From Bacteroidales bacterium (GTDB lineage Bacteria; Bacteroidota; Bacteroidia; Bacteroidales; VadinHA17), in contig JAAZAP010000237.1 of the NCBI GenBank assembly GCA_012514255.1, positions 1 to 39,202 of the forward strand: a stretch of DNA of 39,202 nt, in the 5' to 3' direction. Shown here one piece after another: positions 9,248 to 18,628 of the stretch (position 1 is the stretch's first letter; the number at the start of each line of letters is the position of its first letter). The notes beneath the pieces are model-generated. The model was not told the origin of the DNA. It did no database searches and saw only the letters and a list, made by a program, of their open reading frames with translations. The translations under genes were made by a program, and so were the position numbers.

Positions 9248-9320
9248 TATATATAGAGTCAATCCACGTATCCTGGCAGAGGCAAGATAATAGAAATATT
9301 TGCATGATGTATTACAAGTT

Positions 9321-10466
9321 TTAACTTTTTTTCTCAACTATTCCTATGCCTGGCCGGTCAGGCAGCACGATCTTGCCGTCAACCACAGTCATGCCGTCAT
9401 AGATATCATTGCTGATAAGCAGGTTACCATCCAGATCAGCCCAGTCAACCAGGGGAGAGAGCTGAGCCGCAGCAGAGACAGCACATGAGGTTTCGGTCAT
9501 ACAACCTATCAGGATCTTCATGCCCATCTGCCTGGCCATGGTGATCATCTTGTAGGCAGCATCCATGCCGCCACACTTCATGAGCTTGATATTGATGCCA
9601 TTATAGATGCCTTTCATGCCCAGGAGCTGTTCCACCGTCTGCAACGCCTCATCAGCAATAATCGGCAGAGGACTCCTCTCCGTCAGCCAGGCAATATCAT
9701 CAATTTGCTCCTTAGGCATCGGCTGCTCAATGAAGAGGGTTCTCCTCTCATTAAGGTAATGAGCCATCTCCAGAGCATACTCACGGTCTTTCCATCCCTG
9801 GTTCACATCGACAAAGACAGGCACATCTGTCACAGAGCGAACCACATCTATCATCTCTTTGTCATTATCCCGCCCCATTTTGATCTTAAGCTGTTTGAAG
9901 GCATTGGCCTCAAGGGTCTTTTCCCTGACCACCTCGGCAGTGTCAATGCCAATAGTGAAGCTTGTTACCGGGGCTTTTTGGGGATCAAGACCCCAGAGTC
10001 TGAACCAGGGCTGCCCCAACAGCTTTCCTGTAAGGTCATGCAGGGCAATGTCAAGCGATGCCTTTGCGGCATAATTGCCGGGCATAATGCCATCAATGTA
10101 TGCCAGGATATCCTCACGCAGGAAGGGATCACTGAATTGCTCCAGGTTAACCTTCGACAGGAAATTGAGCACTGAATCATGACTTTCACCCAGGTATGGC
10201 GGCATGGATGCCTCGCCAAAGCCGGTAACGCCATCATACCCAATTGTTGTGAGAACCACCGGAGTTGTGGTCCTGGAACTGGCTGCAACAGTGAAGACAT
10301 GTCTCAACTGCAATTCATAGGGTCTGTAACTGAGCTTCAGTGTTCCGCTTCCCTTTTTAATGGCTCTTGCCTTACCAGCAGCCTGATCAGCGGGAGATGT
10401 TTTGCAGCCCACCATTACAGCACCCGCTGCAAGGCCTCCTATCTTGATGAAATCTCTCTTGTTCAT
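9321..10466 (-). CDS. Dipeptide (L-Ala-D/L-Glu) epimerase, enolase superfamily, with export signal
   Basis: Such enzymes convert L-Ala-D-Glu, released from peptidoglycan stem peptides, to L-Ala-L-Glu, which ordinary peptidases can use. From ATG 10466 the product is 381 residues. It starts NKRDFIKIGG...VGC (KR-type Tat-like signal with a possible lipobox, C21), so it may be periplasmic. Enolase-superfamily residues are present: KIK at 194-196, metal ligands D220, E247 and D272, and the second catalytic lysine K294 in NIKLMKCGG. The DLD at 344-346 is the feature I associate with binding the dipeptide amino group in Ala-Glu epimerases. The open frame extends 18 codons upstream, but that extension would bury the signal. 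It lies 93 bp downstream of the NlpC/P60 gene, a pairing known in other Bacteroidetes. Exact dipeptide preference is uncertain. Confidence 0.88.
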   Translation of the reverse strand: MNKRDFIKIGGLAAGAVMVGCKTSPADQAAGKARAIKKGSGTLKLSYRPYELQLRHVFTVAASSRTTTPVVLTTIGYDGVTGFGEASMPPYLGESHDSVLNFLSKVNLEQFSDPFLREDILAYIDGIMPGNYAAKASLDIALHDLTGKLLGQPWFRLWGLDPQKAPVTSFTIGIDTAEVVREKTLEANAFKQLKIKMGRDNDKEMIDVVRSVTDVPVFVDVNQGWKDREYALEMAHYLNERRTLFIEQPMPKEQIDDIAWLTERSPLPIIADEALQTVEQLLGMKGIYNGINIKLMKCGGMDAAYKMITMARQMGMKILIGCMTETSCAVSAAAQLSPLVDWADLDGNLLISNDIYDGMTVVDGKIVLPDRPGIGIVEKKS

Positions 10467-10559
10467 GTGAAAAAAATCTGATTTAAAGGTCAAATGCAAC
10501 CCGCATGCACCGGAAGTCATTATTTACTACTCTGCCAGGCGTGAGGGTCTCATATAATG

Positions 10560-11738
10560 TTAAAAATACCAGCTGTGATTTAATACTCTTTGCAAGCCTT
10601 TGCCTTCGGTAAAACCGGTTACCCTCCTGGCGCCCTGCAGAATGTCAAGCAGGCTGGCGCTGTAATTAATCCTGGTAGAATCCAAACTGTTGATTATCAC
10701 CATCCCTGAACCTGATGCATGAATATATTCAGTGTCTCCTATGTACATTCCTGTATGGGTAATGTTCTTCTTCCCGTTCCTGTCACTGCCAAAATAGAGC
10801 AGGTCTCCGGGAAAAAGAGTCCCGCAAGGCTTTTCTGTATTAACCTCATCACCGTACCTGAACTGTGCCGATGCATCACGGGTCATGATTACTCCGCCAT
10901 TATAATATATTGTCTTGGTGAATCCGCTGCAGTCAATCCCCTTGACCGAGGTCCCTCCCCAGAGGTAGGGGGTGCCCATAAACAACCGGGCAAAGCGGAC
11001 GAGTCCGGCGGGTTCCGTGCTGGCGCTCTCAGCCCAGCTCCTGAAATCAGCCGTCTCTTTTTTCTTCACCTCTCCCATCCTTCCGTCAGGAAGGAGAACG
11101 GTCCAGCTGTCACCCCGCGAGCCACTCTTCACAAGAATGGCCCCGAAAATAATGTCGGACACTGTCTCACCCTTGCTGTCAGTGATCACCCCGGTATGAC
11201 CTGTATAGATCAGTCTGTCGCTGTTCTTCCATGCAGCCAGTTCATTATCAGTAAGCTCAGTCACGGTACTGCGTATCCATCCGGTGTATGAATCAGGCAT
11301 CTGCACCAGGTGCCAGCCGTTTCTCTTGTTCAGAATCTTCACCGGTGTACCCATAAGAGCCTGGGTTGACAGCTCCGCTGCATGGGAAGGCCTCGTCCTG
11401 ACGTTACAGGCACTGACGGTTATCAAACCCCATGGTTTCTGCACCACCGCAGGGTCAGGCATAACAGTTATGCTGTCTGCAAAACTGTGTCCCGATTTCT
11501 CCAGCATTGCTATTATAGCATTCTTTGCCTCAGGAAGATCAGTCTCACCTTTGGCCGTGATAGTTCCGTCATCCGAAACTGACAGCAAAACATCGCAGAT
11601 AGATTCCGCGCTCTGGGGCACCATCTCAGCCACGATGGAATCAAGCTGCTCCTGCAATACGGCAGGAACCTCTTTTTTCTGGCATCCGGAAATCACTAAT
11701 GTACCCACTAACAGGATAAGGTAGTTTGAGCGTTTCAT
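10560..11738 (-). CDS. SH3 plus NlpC/P60 lipoprotein, gamma-D-glutamyl-diamino-acid endopeptidase (YkfC type)
   Basis: These cysteine peptidases cut the gamma-D-Glu to diaminoacid bond of wall peptides with a free L-Ala, giving L-Ala-D-Glu. The 392-residue protein begins with a lipoprotein signal (VISGC, C19). It then has an N-terminal helical region, SH3-like domains (about 105-235; VRTRP, GWI) and a C-terminal NlpC/P60 domain. The catalytic triad is C270 (GIDCSGF), H328 (ITHTGMYIG) and H340 (YIHASG). Its product would be the substrate of the epimerase encoded next. A good Bacteroidetes promoter lies at 11765-11796. Family and chemistry are confident; cellular side (outer or periplasmic) is not visible. 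Confidence 0.92.
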   Translation of the reverse strand: MKRSNYLILLVGTLVISGCQKKEVPAVLQEQLDSIVAEMVPQSAESICDVLLSVSDDGTITAKGETDLPEAKNAIIAMLEKSGHSFADSITVMPDPAVVQKPWGLITVSACNVRTRPSHAAELSTQALMGTPVKILNKRNGWHLVQMPDSYTGWIRSTVTELTDNELAAWKNSDRLIYTGHTGVITDSKGETVSDIIFGAILVKSGSRGDSWTVLLPDGRMGEVKKKETADFRSWAESASTEPAGLVRFARLFMGTPYLWGGTSVKGIDCSGFTKTIYYNGGVIMTRDASAQFRYGDEVNTEKPCGTLFPGDLLYFGSDRNGKKNITHTGMYIGDTEYIHASGSGMVIINSLDSTRINYSASLLDILQGARRVTGFTEGKGLQRVLNHSWYF

Positions 11739-11764
11739 GAAAGTTGTATTACATCTTACAAATC

Positions 11765-11796
11765 CAAAATTAAATATTAATAAAACTCAAGTCAAT
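11765..11796 (-). promoter_or_regulatory. Candidate Bacteroidetes sigma promoter for the NlpC/P60-epimerase-(susCD) operon
   Basis: On the minus strand, TAATTTTG (plus 11765-11772) fits the -7 consensus TAnnTTTG. ATTG (plus 11793-11796) lies 20 nt upstream, the usual spacing for the -33 TTTG box. Predicted transcription would start about 20 nt before the start codon at 11738. The rest of the 198-bp spacer (11739-11936) is AT-rich and holds a small palindrome, GTCAG-GT-CTGAC at 11893-11904, in front of namZ. No equally good plus-strand promoter was found. Confidence 0.5.
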
Positions 11797-11936
11797 AGAC
11801 AATTGAATTTTATTTAATTTGTGTGACAGATTTTTTTTTATAACCTTATCCTGAGAACCGGTAAAAATTAAATAATGCCATAAAAACAGACTGTCAGGTC
11901 TGACTGGCACGGAGATCTGAGAACACTGATAATAAT

Positions 11937-13199
11937 ATGCATATGAATACTTTAATAAAATCATTAACAGGCACAGGGATGGCTCTCATCCTGTCATTTA
12001 TACTGACCGGGCAGGCAGGCGGGCAGTGTGTGGAGACCGGTCTTGAGACCCTTGTCAGGGATAATTTTGACGTCCTGAGAGGAAAAAGAGTGGGGCTTGT
12101 CACCAATCCTACAGGTGTTGACAGCCATCTCAGGTCAGCTGTTGACATCCTCAACGATGCTGCTGAGGTCAATCTCGTGGCGCTTTATGGCCCTGAACAT
12201 GGTGTACGGGGCGAGTTCACCGCCGGGGAGCACGTTGATTTTGAAACTGACCCGTCGTCAGGTCTCCCTGTTTACAGCCTCTATGGCAAGACACGCAAAC
12301 CCACTCCAGAGATGTTGAAAGGGATAGATATACTGGTCTATGACATTCAGGATATAGGTTCCAGGTCATACACCTTTATAAGTACACTCGGACTGCTGAT
12401 GGAGGCAGCTGCTGAAACCGGCATCCCGGTGGTGGTGCTTGACCGTCCCAATCCGCTGGGTGGCATACGCATGGAAGGTGCGGTGACTCGCCCCGGGTTC
12501 TTCTCCTTTGTGAGTCAGTTTGCCATCCCTTACGTCCATGGCATGACAGTGGGTGAGCTTGCCACGTTCCTCAACGGCGAAGGGATGCTCTCCGGCGGCA
12601 TCAGATGTGATCTGCATGTGGTAAAAATGAGCGGATGGAAAAGGAGTATGCACTTTGATGATACCGGCCTGCCATGGGTCCCCTCCTCGCCACAGATACC
12701 TCACGGTGATACCCCCCTCTATTATCCGGCCACCGGCATTGCCGGCGAGCTCTATGCCGTCAGCATAGGAGTGGGATACACCATCCCTTTCCAGACATTC
12801 GCGGCCGACTGGATCAATGCCGATTCGCTGGCCTCAAACCTAAACGGTCTTCAACTGCCCGGGGTGATATTCAGGCCGATCCATTACAAGCCATATTTCA
12901 GCACCCTCGAGGGCAAAATGGTGCACGGCGTGCAGATACATATCACTGACCCGGCCACCGCACCACTCACCCTGCTGCAGTTCTATATCATGCAGGAGGC
13001 ACACCGCCTCTGGCCTGAGAAGAACCTCTTCAGCATGTGCAATCCATCACGGCACTCAATGTTTGACAAGGTATGCGGTACTGACGAGGTGAGAAAAACA
13101 TTCACTGAATCTTTCAGGGTGGATGACATCATGGGCCTGTGGACCAATGATATACCTGCCTTCAGGACCACAGCCTCAAAGTACTTTTTATACGATTGA
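11937..13199 (+). CDS. namZ: NamZ-type exo-beta-N-acetylmuramidase (DUF1343, GH171)
   Basis: NamZ releases MurNAc from the non-reducing end of peptide-free wall glycans, feeding MurNAc salvage in Bacillus and Tannerella. The 420-residue product has a signal peptide (about residues 1-30, hydrophobic GMALILSFILTG), so it should be exported. The DUF1343 core is clear: GLVTNPTGVD (53-62), GPEHGVRGE (85-93, with the acidic/His pair E87/H88 expected at the active site), YDIQDIGSRSYT (135-146) and DRPNPLGG. It is the only plus-strand gene between two minus-strand operons, convergent with the NagB-PIG-L gene (78 bp between stops, no clear terminator). ATG 11943 is an equally possible start. The function fits the nearby kinase/MurQ exactly. 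Confidence 0.93.
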   Translation: MHMNTLIKSLTGTGMALILSFILTGQAGGQCVETGLETLVRDNFDVLRGKRVGLVTNPTGVDSHLRSAVDILNDAAEVNLVALYGPEHGVRGEFTAGEHVDFETDPSSGLPVYSLYGKTRKPTPEMLKGIDILVYDIQDIGSRSYTFISTLGLLMEAAAETGIPVVVLDRPNPLGGIRMEGAVTRPGFFSFVSQFAIPYVHGMTVGELATFLNGEGMLSGGIRCDLHVVKMSGWKRSMHFDDTGLPWVPSSPQIPHGDTPLYYPATGIAGELYAVSIGVGYTIPFQTFAADWINADSLASNLNGLQLPGVIFRPIHYKPYFSTLEGKMVHGVQIHITDPATAPLTLLQFYIMQEAHRLWPEKNLFSMCNPSRHSMFDKVCGTDEVRKTFTESFRVDDIMGLWTNDIPAFRTTASKYFLYD

Positions 13200-13277
13200 T
13201 CGTCAGTAAAAAGCTGAAATCCATGACCGGAAAGGTCTGCTCCATCCCGGCCTCAATATGGCTCCGGCGGATGTCTC

Positions 13278-15635
13278 TCAGTGGATATTTGCCCCCTCCA
13301 CGCTCTTCTCCAGTGCCCGGGCATGCTGAAGGAACTCATCAAGCAGCATCTCCTTGTAGTAAACCATGCCGTGAGTGCCCCTGATCTTCGGGCTCTCATT
13401 CTCATAGAAGAAATCCTTGCCTAATATGAGCTGTACCTGCTTGAACTGCTCAACCCACACCTGCTGTGACAGGTCGCTGAAGGGACCATCATAGGCCGGG
13501 CTGGGGAAAGAGGCATTCACCTGGCTCACATAGCAGTCGCGGAACGACTGGTTCAGCACTGCCATGGAGTTAAGCGATACAGGCACGAACACATTGGCCT
13601 CCGAGGGACGGAACCTGAACCAAACATTCCGGTAACCGATCACCCTCAGCTCCGAGAGATCCTTTTCGAGGCTCCACTGCCTCAGCGCTTCGGCTATCGC
13701 CTGGAGCACCTTGTAGTGAGTATCCGGGCCGGAGCCCTCCGGATCAAAAGCCAGGCTGACGATATTGGGCTGTATTCTCCTGAGACATTGCAGTATAGGT
13801 TCCACATCGCGATGGCGGTCAGGCTGCTGGGTGAAGATATCACCGGTGTAGAAGCCGAGTCTCAGATGCTCGATATTTCTTACAGGGACCCCATAGTGAG
13901 CCCACACCAGCTCCTCTTCATACTCTCTCAGCATACCCTTCAGCCTCTGTATGTCAGTTGGATTCTTTTCTCCGTTATAGCTGTTCCTGATAACGTCAAT
14001 ATTCTTTTGGATCTGCTCTGCCAGCTCCTCCTTAGATTTCAGTTTATAGATATCAACCATCGCACGGACAATCCTGTGACACAGCCCCCTCAGTTTCCCG
14101 GTCTCATCCTTGTCAGCCACCTTGTCGAGATAATGACTTACATCCTTATCCCATTTGAACCGGTAACCTGACTCGAAAAAGTCAGGATACCTCAACATCT
14201 GGATCATGCCTGCGGCGATGAGACGCTGTGTCTCCTCAAGAAGACCCAGCAACATGCCATTGGTCACAGCCGTGAACCCGGAGGTGAGTACAGAAAAGTG
14301 AAACCTGTTGGTTATCTCCCTCAGCTGTGGTATGATTGCCGGGAAGATGCCCAGCATTATATCATCATGGTGCGGCCCGGTGTGAAAGAACGTGGTGTTC
14401 CTTTCCCTCTTCAGTCCTGCCTCTATCTTCCTTTTAGTGGATTCTATCACACCAGAAACCGTATTAAGGCTGAGCCCGGGAATGAGGGAACAGTACTCGT
14501 CGTTCTGAAGATCTTCAATCTCAAGCTTATGCGCATACTTATCAATCTTCTGACACAGGTCGAAGACCGCTCTTTCGGTTTTCCCGAAGGTCCATTCGCC
14601 ATCCCTGAAGAACCTCTCCACAGAGTCATGAAGCTGTACGGCGGCGCCCTCTGTCAGGTAGAACCGGGCATTCTTAAGGCCCTGAAGTACCGTAGCCGGA
14701 TAGAGGTTGTCAGGATCACTCTCAAGGGCCTGCCTGACCACCTGGGCTTTGGCATCACCGGCAGCGAAAATGATTGCCACGGTATCAGGATTGAAGGTCA
14801 TTGTTCCAAGCCCTATGGTTATCACCAGTCGCGTTCTTGACACCTCGATACCTCCCAGGTCACCCGCCGAGGCAGCCTGCGTCTCGAAGTTTGTTGCGGT
14901 GAGCCTGGTGGCCGAGTTATGGTCGCTTCCCCTGGCGTTGAATGCAATATGCCCGTCAGGACCAATGCCGCCGAGGAAGAATCCGATGCCTCCCAGAGCC
15001 CTGATTCGCTTTTCATAGCCGGTGCACCAGTTGTCAATCCTGAAAAGTGAGTCCTGCTGCAGCTTCTCACCCCTGGTAGTTGCCTCCCTGTTCCTGAGGG
15101 TAAGATCAATTGTATTATCCGGGAAGACCTCAGAAAAATGTTTCCCTTCTGCCAGCGTTATCTCCTCCGAATTGATCAGCAGCGCCTTCTTAGTATCCAG
15201 ATTGAAGCCTTCAATATAGAACTTGCTGACATAATCAAAGAAACTGTTGTGTTGCCTCGGGTTGATGGGATAAAATTCATCTATCTGCACAAAATGGAGG
15301 CCTCTCAGTGACGGTTTCTCCTTCAGGAACAGGCCGTTGTCCTCCCTGATCTTTTTGGCTTCAGGACTGTCCCAGTTGTCAAGCAGGAATCTGGTCCACT
15401 TGATGAAATATTCCGGCGTCTTGCCTGTGGGGAGGCTGATGACCCCGTCAGGATTTTCAGCCACCCATTCCAGGAAGCGAAGTGATGTAAGCAGCCCCAG
15501 TCCGGGAAAGTTATCCACTATGAGATACGGCATTTTTGTAGTCATCCTTGTTCTGCCGGAGCGCTCCAGGAATACCTTTTCTACTTTGCTAAACCCTGCT
15601 GTGTTCATTGTAATCCGTTTTAGTTGCGTTCTCAT
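13278..15635 (-). CDS. Fusion of NagB-like glucosamine-6-phosphate deaminase and PIG-L-type deacetylase
   Basis: Residues about 40-335 form a GlcN-6-P deaminase domain, which makes fructose-6-P and ammonia. It has LPTGKTPE (68-75), QIDEFYP (117-123) and GGIGPDGHIAFN (222-233). Residues about 412-690 resemble the PIG-L/LmbE zinc deacetylase fold, with FHTGPHHDDIMLG and the PHHDD metal motif at 421-425. At 785 residues it is about three times E. coli NagB. Such fusions are known in Bacteroidetes, but the role of the second domain is not established to my knowledge; deacetylating GlcNAc-6-P (the NagA step) is an inference. The start ATG overlaps the stop of the upstream dehydrogenase (ATGA, 15632-15635); ATG at 15608 is an alternative. 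It is the last gene of the eight-gene operon. Confidence 0.88.
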   Translation of the reverse strand: MRTQLKRITMNTAGFSKVEKVFLERSGRTRMTTKMPYLIVDNFPGLGLLTSLRFLEWVAENPDGVISLPTGKTPEYFIKWTRFLLDNWDSPEAKKIREDNGLFLKEKPSLRGLHFVQIDEFYPINPRQHNSFFDYVSKFYIEGFNLDTKKALLINSEEITLAEGKHFSEVFPDNTIDLTLRNREATTRGEKLQQDSLFRIDNWCTGYEKRIRALGGIGFFLGGIGPDGHIAFNARGSDHNSATRLTATNFETQAASAGDLGGIEVSRTRLVITIGLGTMTFNPDTVAIIFAAGDAKAQVVRQALESDPDNLYPATVLQGLKNARFYLTEGAAVQLHDSVERFFRDGEWTFGKTERAVFDLCQKIDKYAHKLEIEDLQNDEYCSLIPGLSLNTVSGVIESTKRKIEAGLKRERNTTFFHTGPHHDDIMLGIFPAIIPQLREITNRFHFSVLTSGFTAVTNGMLLGLLEETQRLIAAGMIQMLRYPDFFESGYRFKWDKDVSHYLDKVADKDETGKLRGLCHRIVRAMVDIYKLKSKEELAEQIQKNIDVIRNSYNGEKNPTDIQRLKGMLREYEEELVWAHYGVPVRNIEHLRLGFYTGDIFTQQPDRHRDVEPILQCLRRIQPNIVSLAFDPEGSGPDTHYKVLQAIAEALRQWSLEKDLSELRVIGYRNVWFRFRPSEANVFVPVSLNSMAVLNQSFRDCYVSQVNASFPSPAYDGPFSDLSQQVWVEQFKQVQLILGKDFFYENESPKIRGTHGMVYYKEMLLDEFLQHARALEKSVEGANIH

Positions 15636-18607
15636 TTTATCAGGGCATCAAAGAGCACCTCCACCGGGTGGAGTGTCTTTCTGCCGGTGCCGTCAGCAAT
15701 ATGATGGCGGCATGATGTTCCCGGGGCTGTGATTATCGTCTCCCCTGAAGCGGCTCTTACAGCCGGGAACAAAACCATCTCTCCGATCTTCATGCTAAGG
15801 TCATAATGCTCCTTTTCATAACCGAAGGCTCCTGCCATCCCGCAGCAGCCGTCATTTATCTCCTCAACGGTGTAGTTCACCGGCAGCGACAGCATCCTTA
15901 TGGTGGGTGCCGTTGAGGCAATGGCCTTCTGCTGGCAGTGGCCGTGGAGAAGTATTTTTGCCGGCTTGTCGGTGAACCATTCAGGGGAAATATTTCCACT
16001 GTCGATCTCCCTGCAGATAAATTCTTCAAAGAGCAGGGAGGCAGAAGCAAGTCTTTGCGCGTCATCCTCCAGCGCTTTTCCTGCCATCTCCGGATACTCA
16101 TCGCGAAAAGCAAGCAATGCCGAGGGCTCGATGCCCACCAGCGGTCTCTCCTGCGTAATAACATCGCGCAGCAAGAGAATGTTCTTTATGGCTATCTTGC
16201 GCGCTGACCTGATCAGACCTTTGGACAGAAACGTGCGGCCGCTCTCCTTATGACGCGGGATGATCACCTCATAACCCAGACGCTCAAGCAGCATAACTGC
16301 CTTGATGCCGATATCGCTCTCATTAAAGTTGGTGAACTCATCTGCAAAGAGGTAAACTGTTCCTGTTTCAGATCTGACGGCGTCGTCAGTGCCTGCTGCC
16401 GACACTGAGTTACCACCCGGTTTTTCTCCTTTCCCCGGGCCGTGACGCCTGCCCCAGGCCCTGAGGGTCATGGGTGAAAGGGCTGGTATCGGCCTTTTGA
16501 CCGAGAACCCTATCATTCTTTTAAAGAGCCCTGTGCCTGTGATCAGGTTGGTCAGGGGCCTGATCATCATCCCAGGCATGTACAGTCTCGGAAGCCATGC
16601 TATAAGCCATGCCCTGAAGGGCACATGGTGGATATCATAGTAGTGCTGCAGGAATTCAGCTTTCAGCTTTGCAACATCGACGTTTGAAGGGCACTCTGCC
16701 TTGCAGGCCTTGCATGACAGACAGAGATCCATCACCCTGTAAATTTCTTCGTGGTCAAACGGATCCTTCCTGTATGACCTGGTCAGGAATTCCCTGAGAA
16801 TGTTGGCCCTGGCGCGGGTAGATTTGTCCTCATCACGCGTAGCCATGAAGGTCGGGCACATGGTGCCGCCAATCAGGGAGCTCTTCCTGCAATCGGCTGA
16901 TCCGCTGCACTTTTCTGCCGCATACAGTATCCCCTCCTCCTCCGGGAAGGCAAAGACCTGTCCGGGGAAAGATCTTTTCTCTCCTGCCGGATACCGGAGA
17001 TTCTCAGTAATGGGTGGTGTGTCGGTGATCTTGCCGGGGTTGAAAATCCCGCGGGGATCCCATGTCTTCTTCAGCTCCCTGAGCAGGGCGTAGTTATGCT
17101 GCCCGAGCATCAGGGGAATGAACTCCCCCCGCAGCCTGCCGTCGCCATGTTCACCACTGAGTGATCCTCTGTATTTCTTTACCAGCCTTGCCATGTCTTC
17201 GGCCAGGCCGTGGAAGGTACGGATATCATCCGGATCCTTGAGGTCAAGCAGCGGGCTGAGGTGCAATTCACCGGTAGCTACATGGGCATAGTAAGCGCAG
17301 CTCAGGCCATGCTTCTCAAGCACGCCCGCGGCCTCTTCTATGTATTCAGGAAAGAGATCGGGAAGAACTGCGGTGTCTTCAATGACCTGAACGCTCTTTC
17401 TCCGGCCGGGAATATTGAGCAGCACCCCCAGCCCCGCCTTGCGCAGCTCCCATACTCTTGCCATCTCGTCACTGCCCGTATATAACGGGAAATGGTACCC
17501 GTAGCCGGCATCTCTCATATCCTTTTCCATGGCTGCGGCAGTGGCTTCAATCTCACTGATAGTGGGTCTTGTGATCTCAATAAGCAATATGGTCTTCGGA
17601 TTACCCTTGACAAAGAAGCGATTGCGGTTCTGTTCTATGTTGTCCCTGGTGCAGTCAAGGATATAGTCATCTATCAGCTCCACCGCTGCCGGCATGTGTT
17701 TCAATGCTATTATGTTTGCCCTTACCGCCTCCTGCAGGTTGCTGAAGTGAGCGCAGAGAAGCCCGGTGCGGTCATCGGTGACGGGCACCAGGTTAAGCTT
17801 CATTGATATGGTGAATGCCAGTGTGCCTTCGGAGCCGGCAAGCAGCCTGCATACGTTTATCTTCTCACCGTTGCCCGTGAAAGGATCGGTCTCCAGCAGA
17901 GCATCCAGGGCATAACCGTTATTACGGCGTCGTAAAGCCGGGTGAGGGAACTCTTTTCGTATCTCCGCTGCATTGCGCGGTTCAGAGAGCATATCATGCA
18001 GGTTGCGGTATATCTTCGTCTCCAGTAGCGCCGGGTCACCATCGCATTTGGCGCGGAACTCATCCGTGGTCAGGGCGCTGAAATGAGCTTCTGAACCATC
18101 AGACAGTACCGCATCAACCGTCAGTATATGATCTCTCACGCTGCCATGAATGAGTGAATGGGCTCCGCAGGAGTTGTTGCCTAACATGCCGCCCATGCAG
18201 CAACGGTCGGCCGTGGAGGTCTCAGGCCCGAACTGCAGCCTGTGGGGAGCAAGGTAACGGTTCAGCTCTCCCAGCACCACCCCGGGCTCCACCCTCACCC
18301 ACCGCTCTGCAGCATTAAACTCCAGGATATGGTTGAGATGCTTTGATATATCCATCACTATCCCAGGCCCCACCACCTGCCCTGCAAGCGAAGTGCCGGC
18401 ACCGCGCGGTATAACCGAACCACCACTGGCACGGGCAAAGGCAAGTATTTTCTTTATGTCATCAACACTTGCCGGCCGGGTGACAGCCACAGGTATCTCA
18501 CGGTAAGCTGACGCATCGGTGGCGTACAGGATTCTCTGTACCTGATCTGTATAAAGATCTCCCTCCAGTTCATTACGCAAAGTGTCAAATACGGGATCCT
18601 GTTTCAT
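15632..18607 (-). CDS. FAD-linked, Fe-S D-2-hydroxyacid dehydrogenase (D-lactate / D-2-hydroxyglutarate type, YdiJ-like)
   Basis: The 991-residue protein joins an FAD-binding PCMH domain (PRGAGTSLAGQ at 67-77), an FAD-oxidase C-terminal domain, and a ferredoxin-like segment with CxxCxxCxxxCP (around 628-640, LCLSCKACKAECPSN). It ends with a CCG-type heterodisulfide-reductase-like domain (GHCQQK, then DGCCGMAGAFG). This arrangement matches YdiJ-type and Dld-like enzymes that oxidise D-lactate, D-2-hydroxyglutarate or glycolate and pass electrons to the respiratory chain. Substrate cannot be read from motifs. In this operon D-lactate is favoured because the MurQ etherase encoded nearby releases D-lactate from MurNAc-6-P. 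No transmembrane helix is obvious, so it is probably peripheral at the inner membrane. It lies 21 nt after the AmpG-like gene. Confidence 0.88.
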   Translation of the reverse strand: MKQDPVFDTLRNELEGDLYTDQVQRILYATDASAYREIPVAVTRPASVDDIKKILAFARASGGSVIPRGAGTSLAGQVVGPGIVMDISKHLNHILEFNAAERWVRVEPGVVLGELNRYLAPHRLQFGPETSTADRCCMGGMLGNNSCGAHSLIHGSVRDHILTVDAVLSDGSEAHFSALTTDEFRAKCDGDPALLETKIYRNLHDMLSEPRNAAEIRKEFPHPALRRRNNGYALDALLETDPFTGNGEKINVCRLLAGSEGTLAFTISMKLNLVPVTDDRTGLLCAHFSNLQEAVRANIIALKHMPAAVELIDDYILDCTRDNIEQNRNRFFVKGNPKTILLIEITRPTISEIEATAAAMEKDMRDAGYGYHFPLYTGSDEMARVWELRKAGLGVLLNIPGRRKSVQVIEDTAVLPDLFPEYIEEAAGVLEKHGLSCAYYAHVATGELHLSPLLDLKDPDDIRTFHGLAEDMARLVKKYRGSLSGEHGDGRLRGEFIPLMLGQHNYALLRELKKTWDPRGIFNPGKITDTPPITENLRYPAGEKRSFPGQVFAFPEEEGILYAAEKCSGSADCRKSSLIGGTMCPTFMATRDEDKSTRARANILREFLTRSYRKDPFDHEEIYRVMDLCLSCKACKAECPSNVDVAKLKAEFLQHYYDIHHVPFRAWLIAWLPRLYMPGMMIRPLTNLITGTGLFKRMIGFSVKRPIPALSPMTLRAWGRRHGPGKGEKPGGNSVSAAGTDDAVRSETGTVYLFADEFTNFNESDIGIKAVMLLERLGYEVIIPRHKESGRTFLSKGLIRSARKIAIKNILLLRDVITQERPLVGIEPSALLAFRDEYPEMAGKALEDDAQRLASASLLFEEFICREIDSGNISPEWFTDKPAKILLHGHCQQKAIASTAPTIRMLSLPVNYTVEEINDGCCGMAGAFGYEKEHYDLSMKIGEMVLFPAVRAASGETIITAPGTSCRHHIADGTGRKTLHPVEVLFDALIK

Positions 18608-18628
18608 GGATATTGATGATTGACTGTG

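Noticed and set aside
10467..10520. Upstream start for the epimerase
   Set aside because: It would place 18 residues before a clear KR-type signal sequence; ATG 10466 is preferred.
13200..13277. Bidirectional terminator between namZ and the NagB fusion gene
   Set aside because: No stable stem with a T-tract on either strand could be found in the 78-bp gap.
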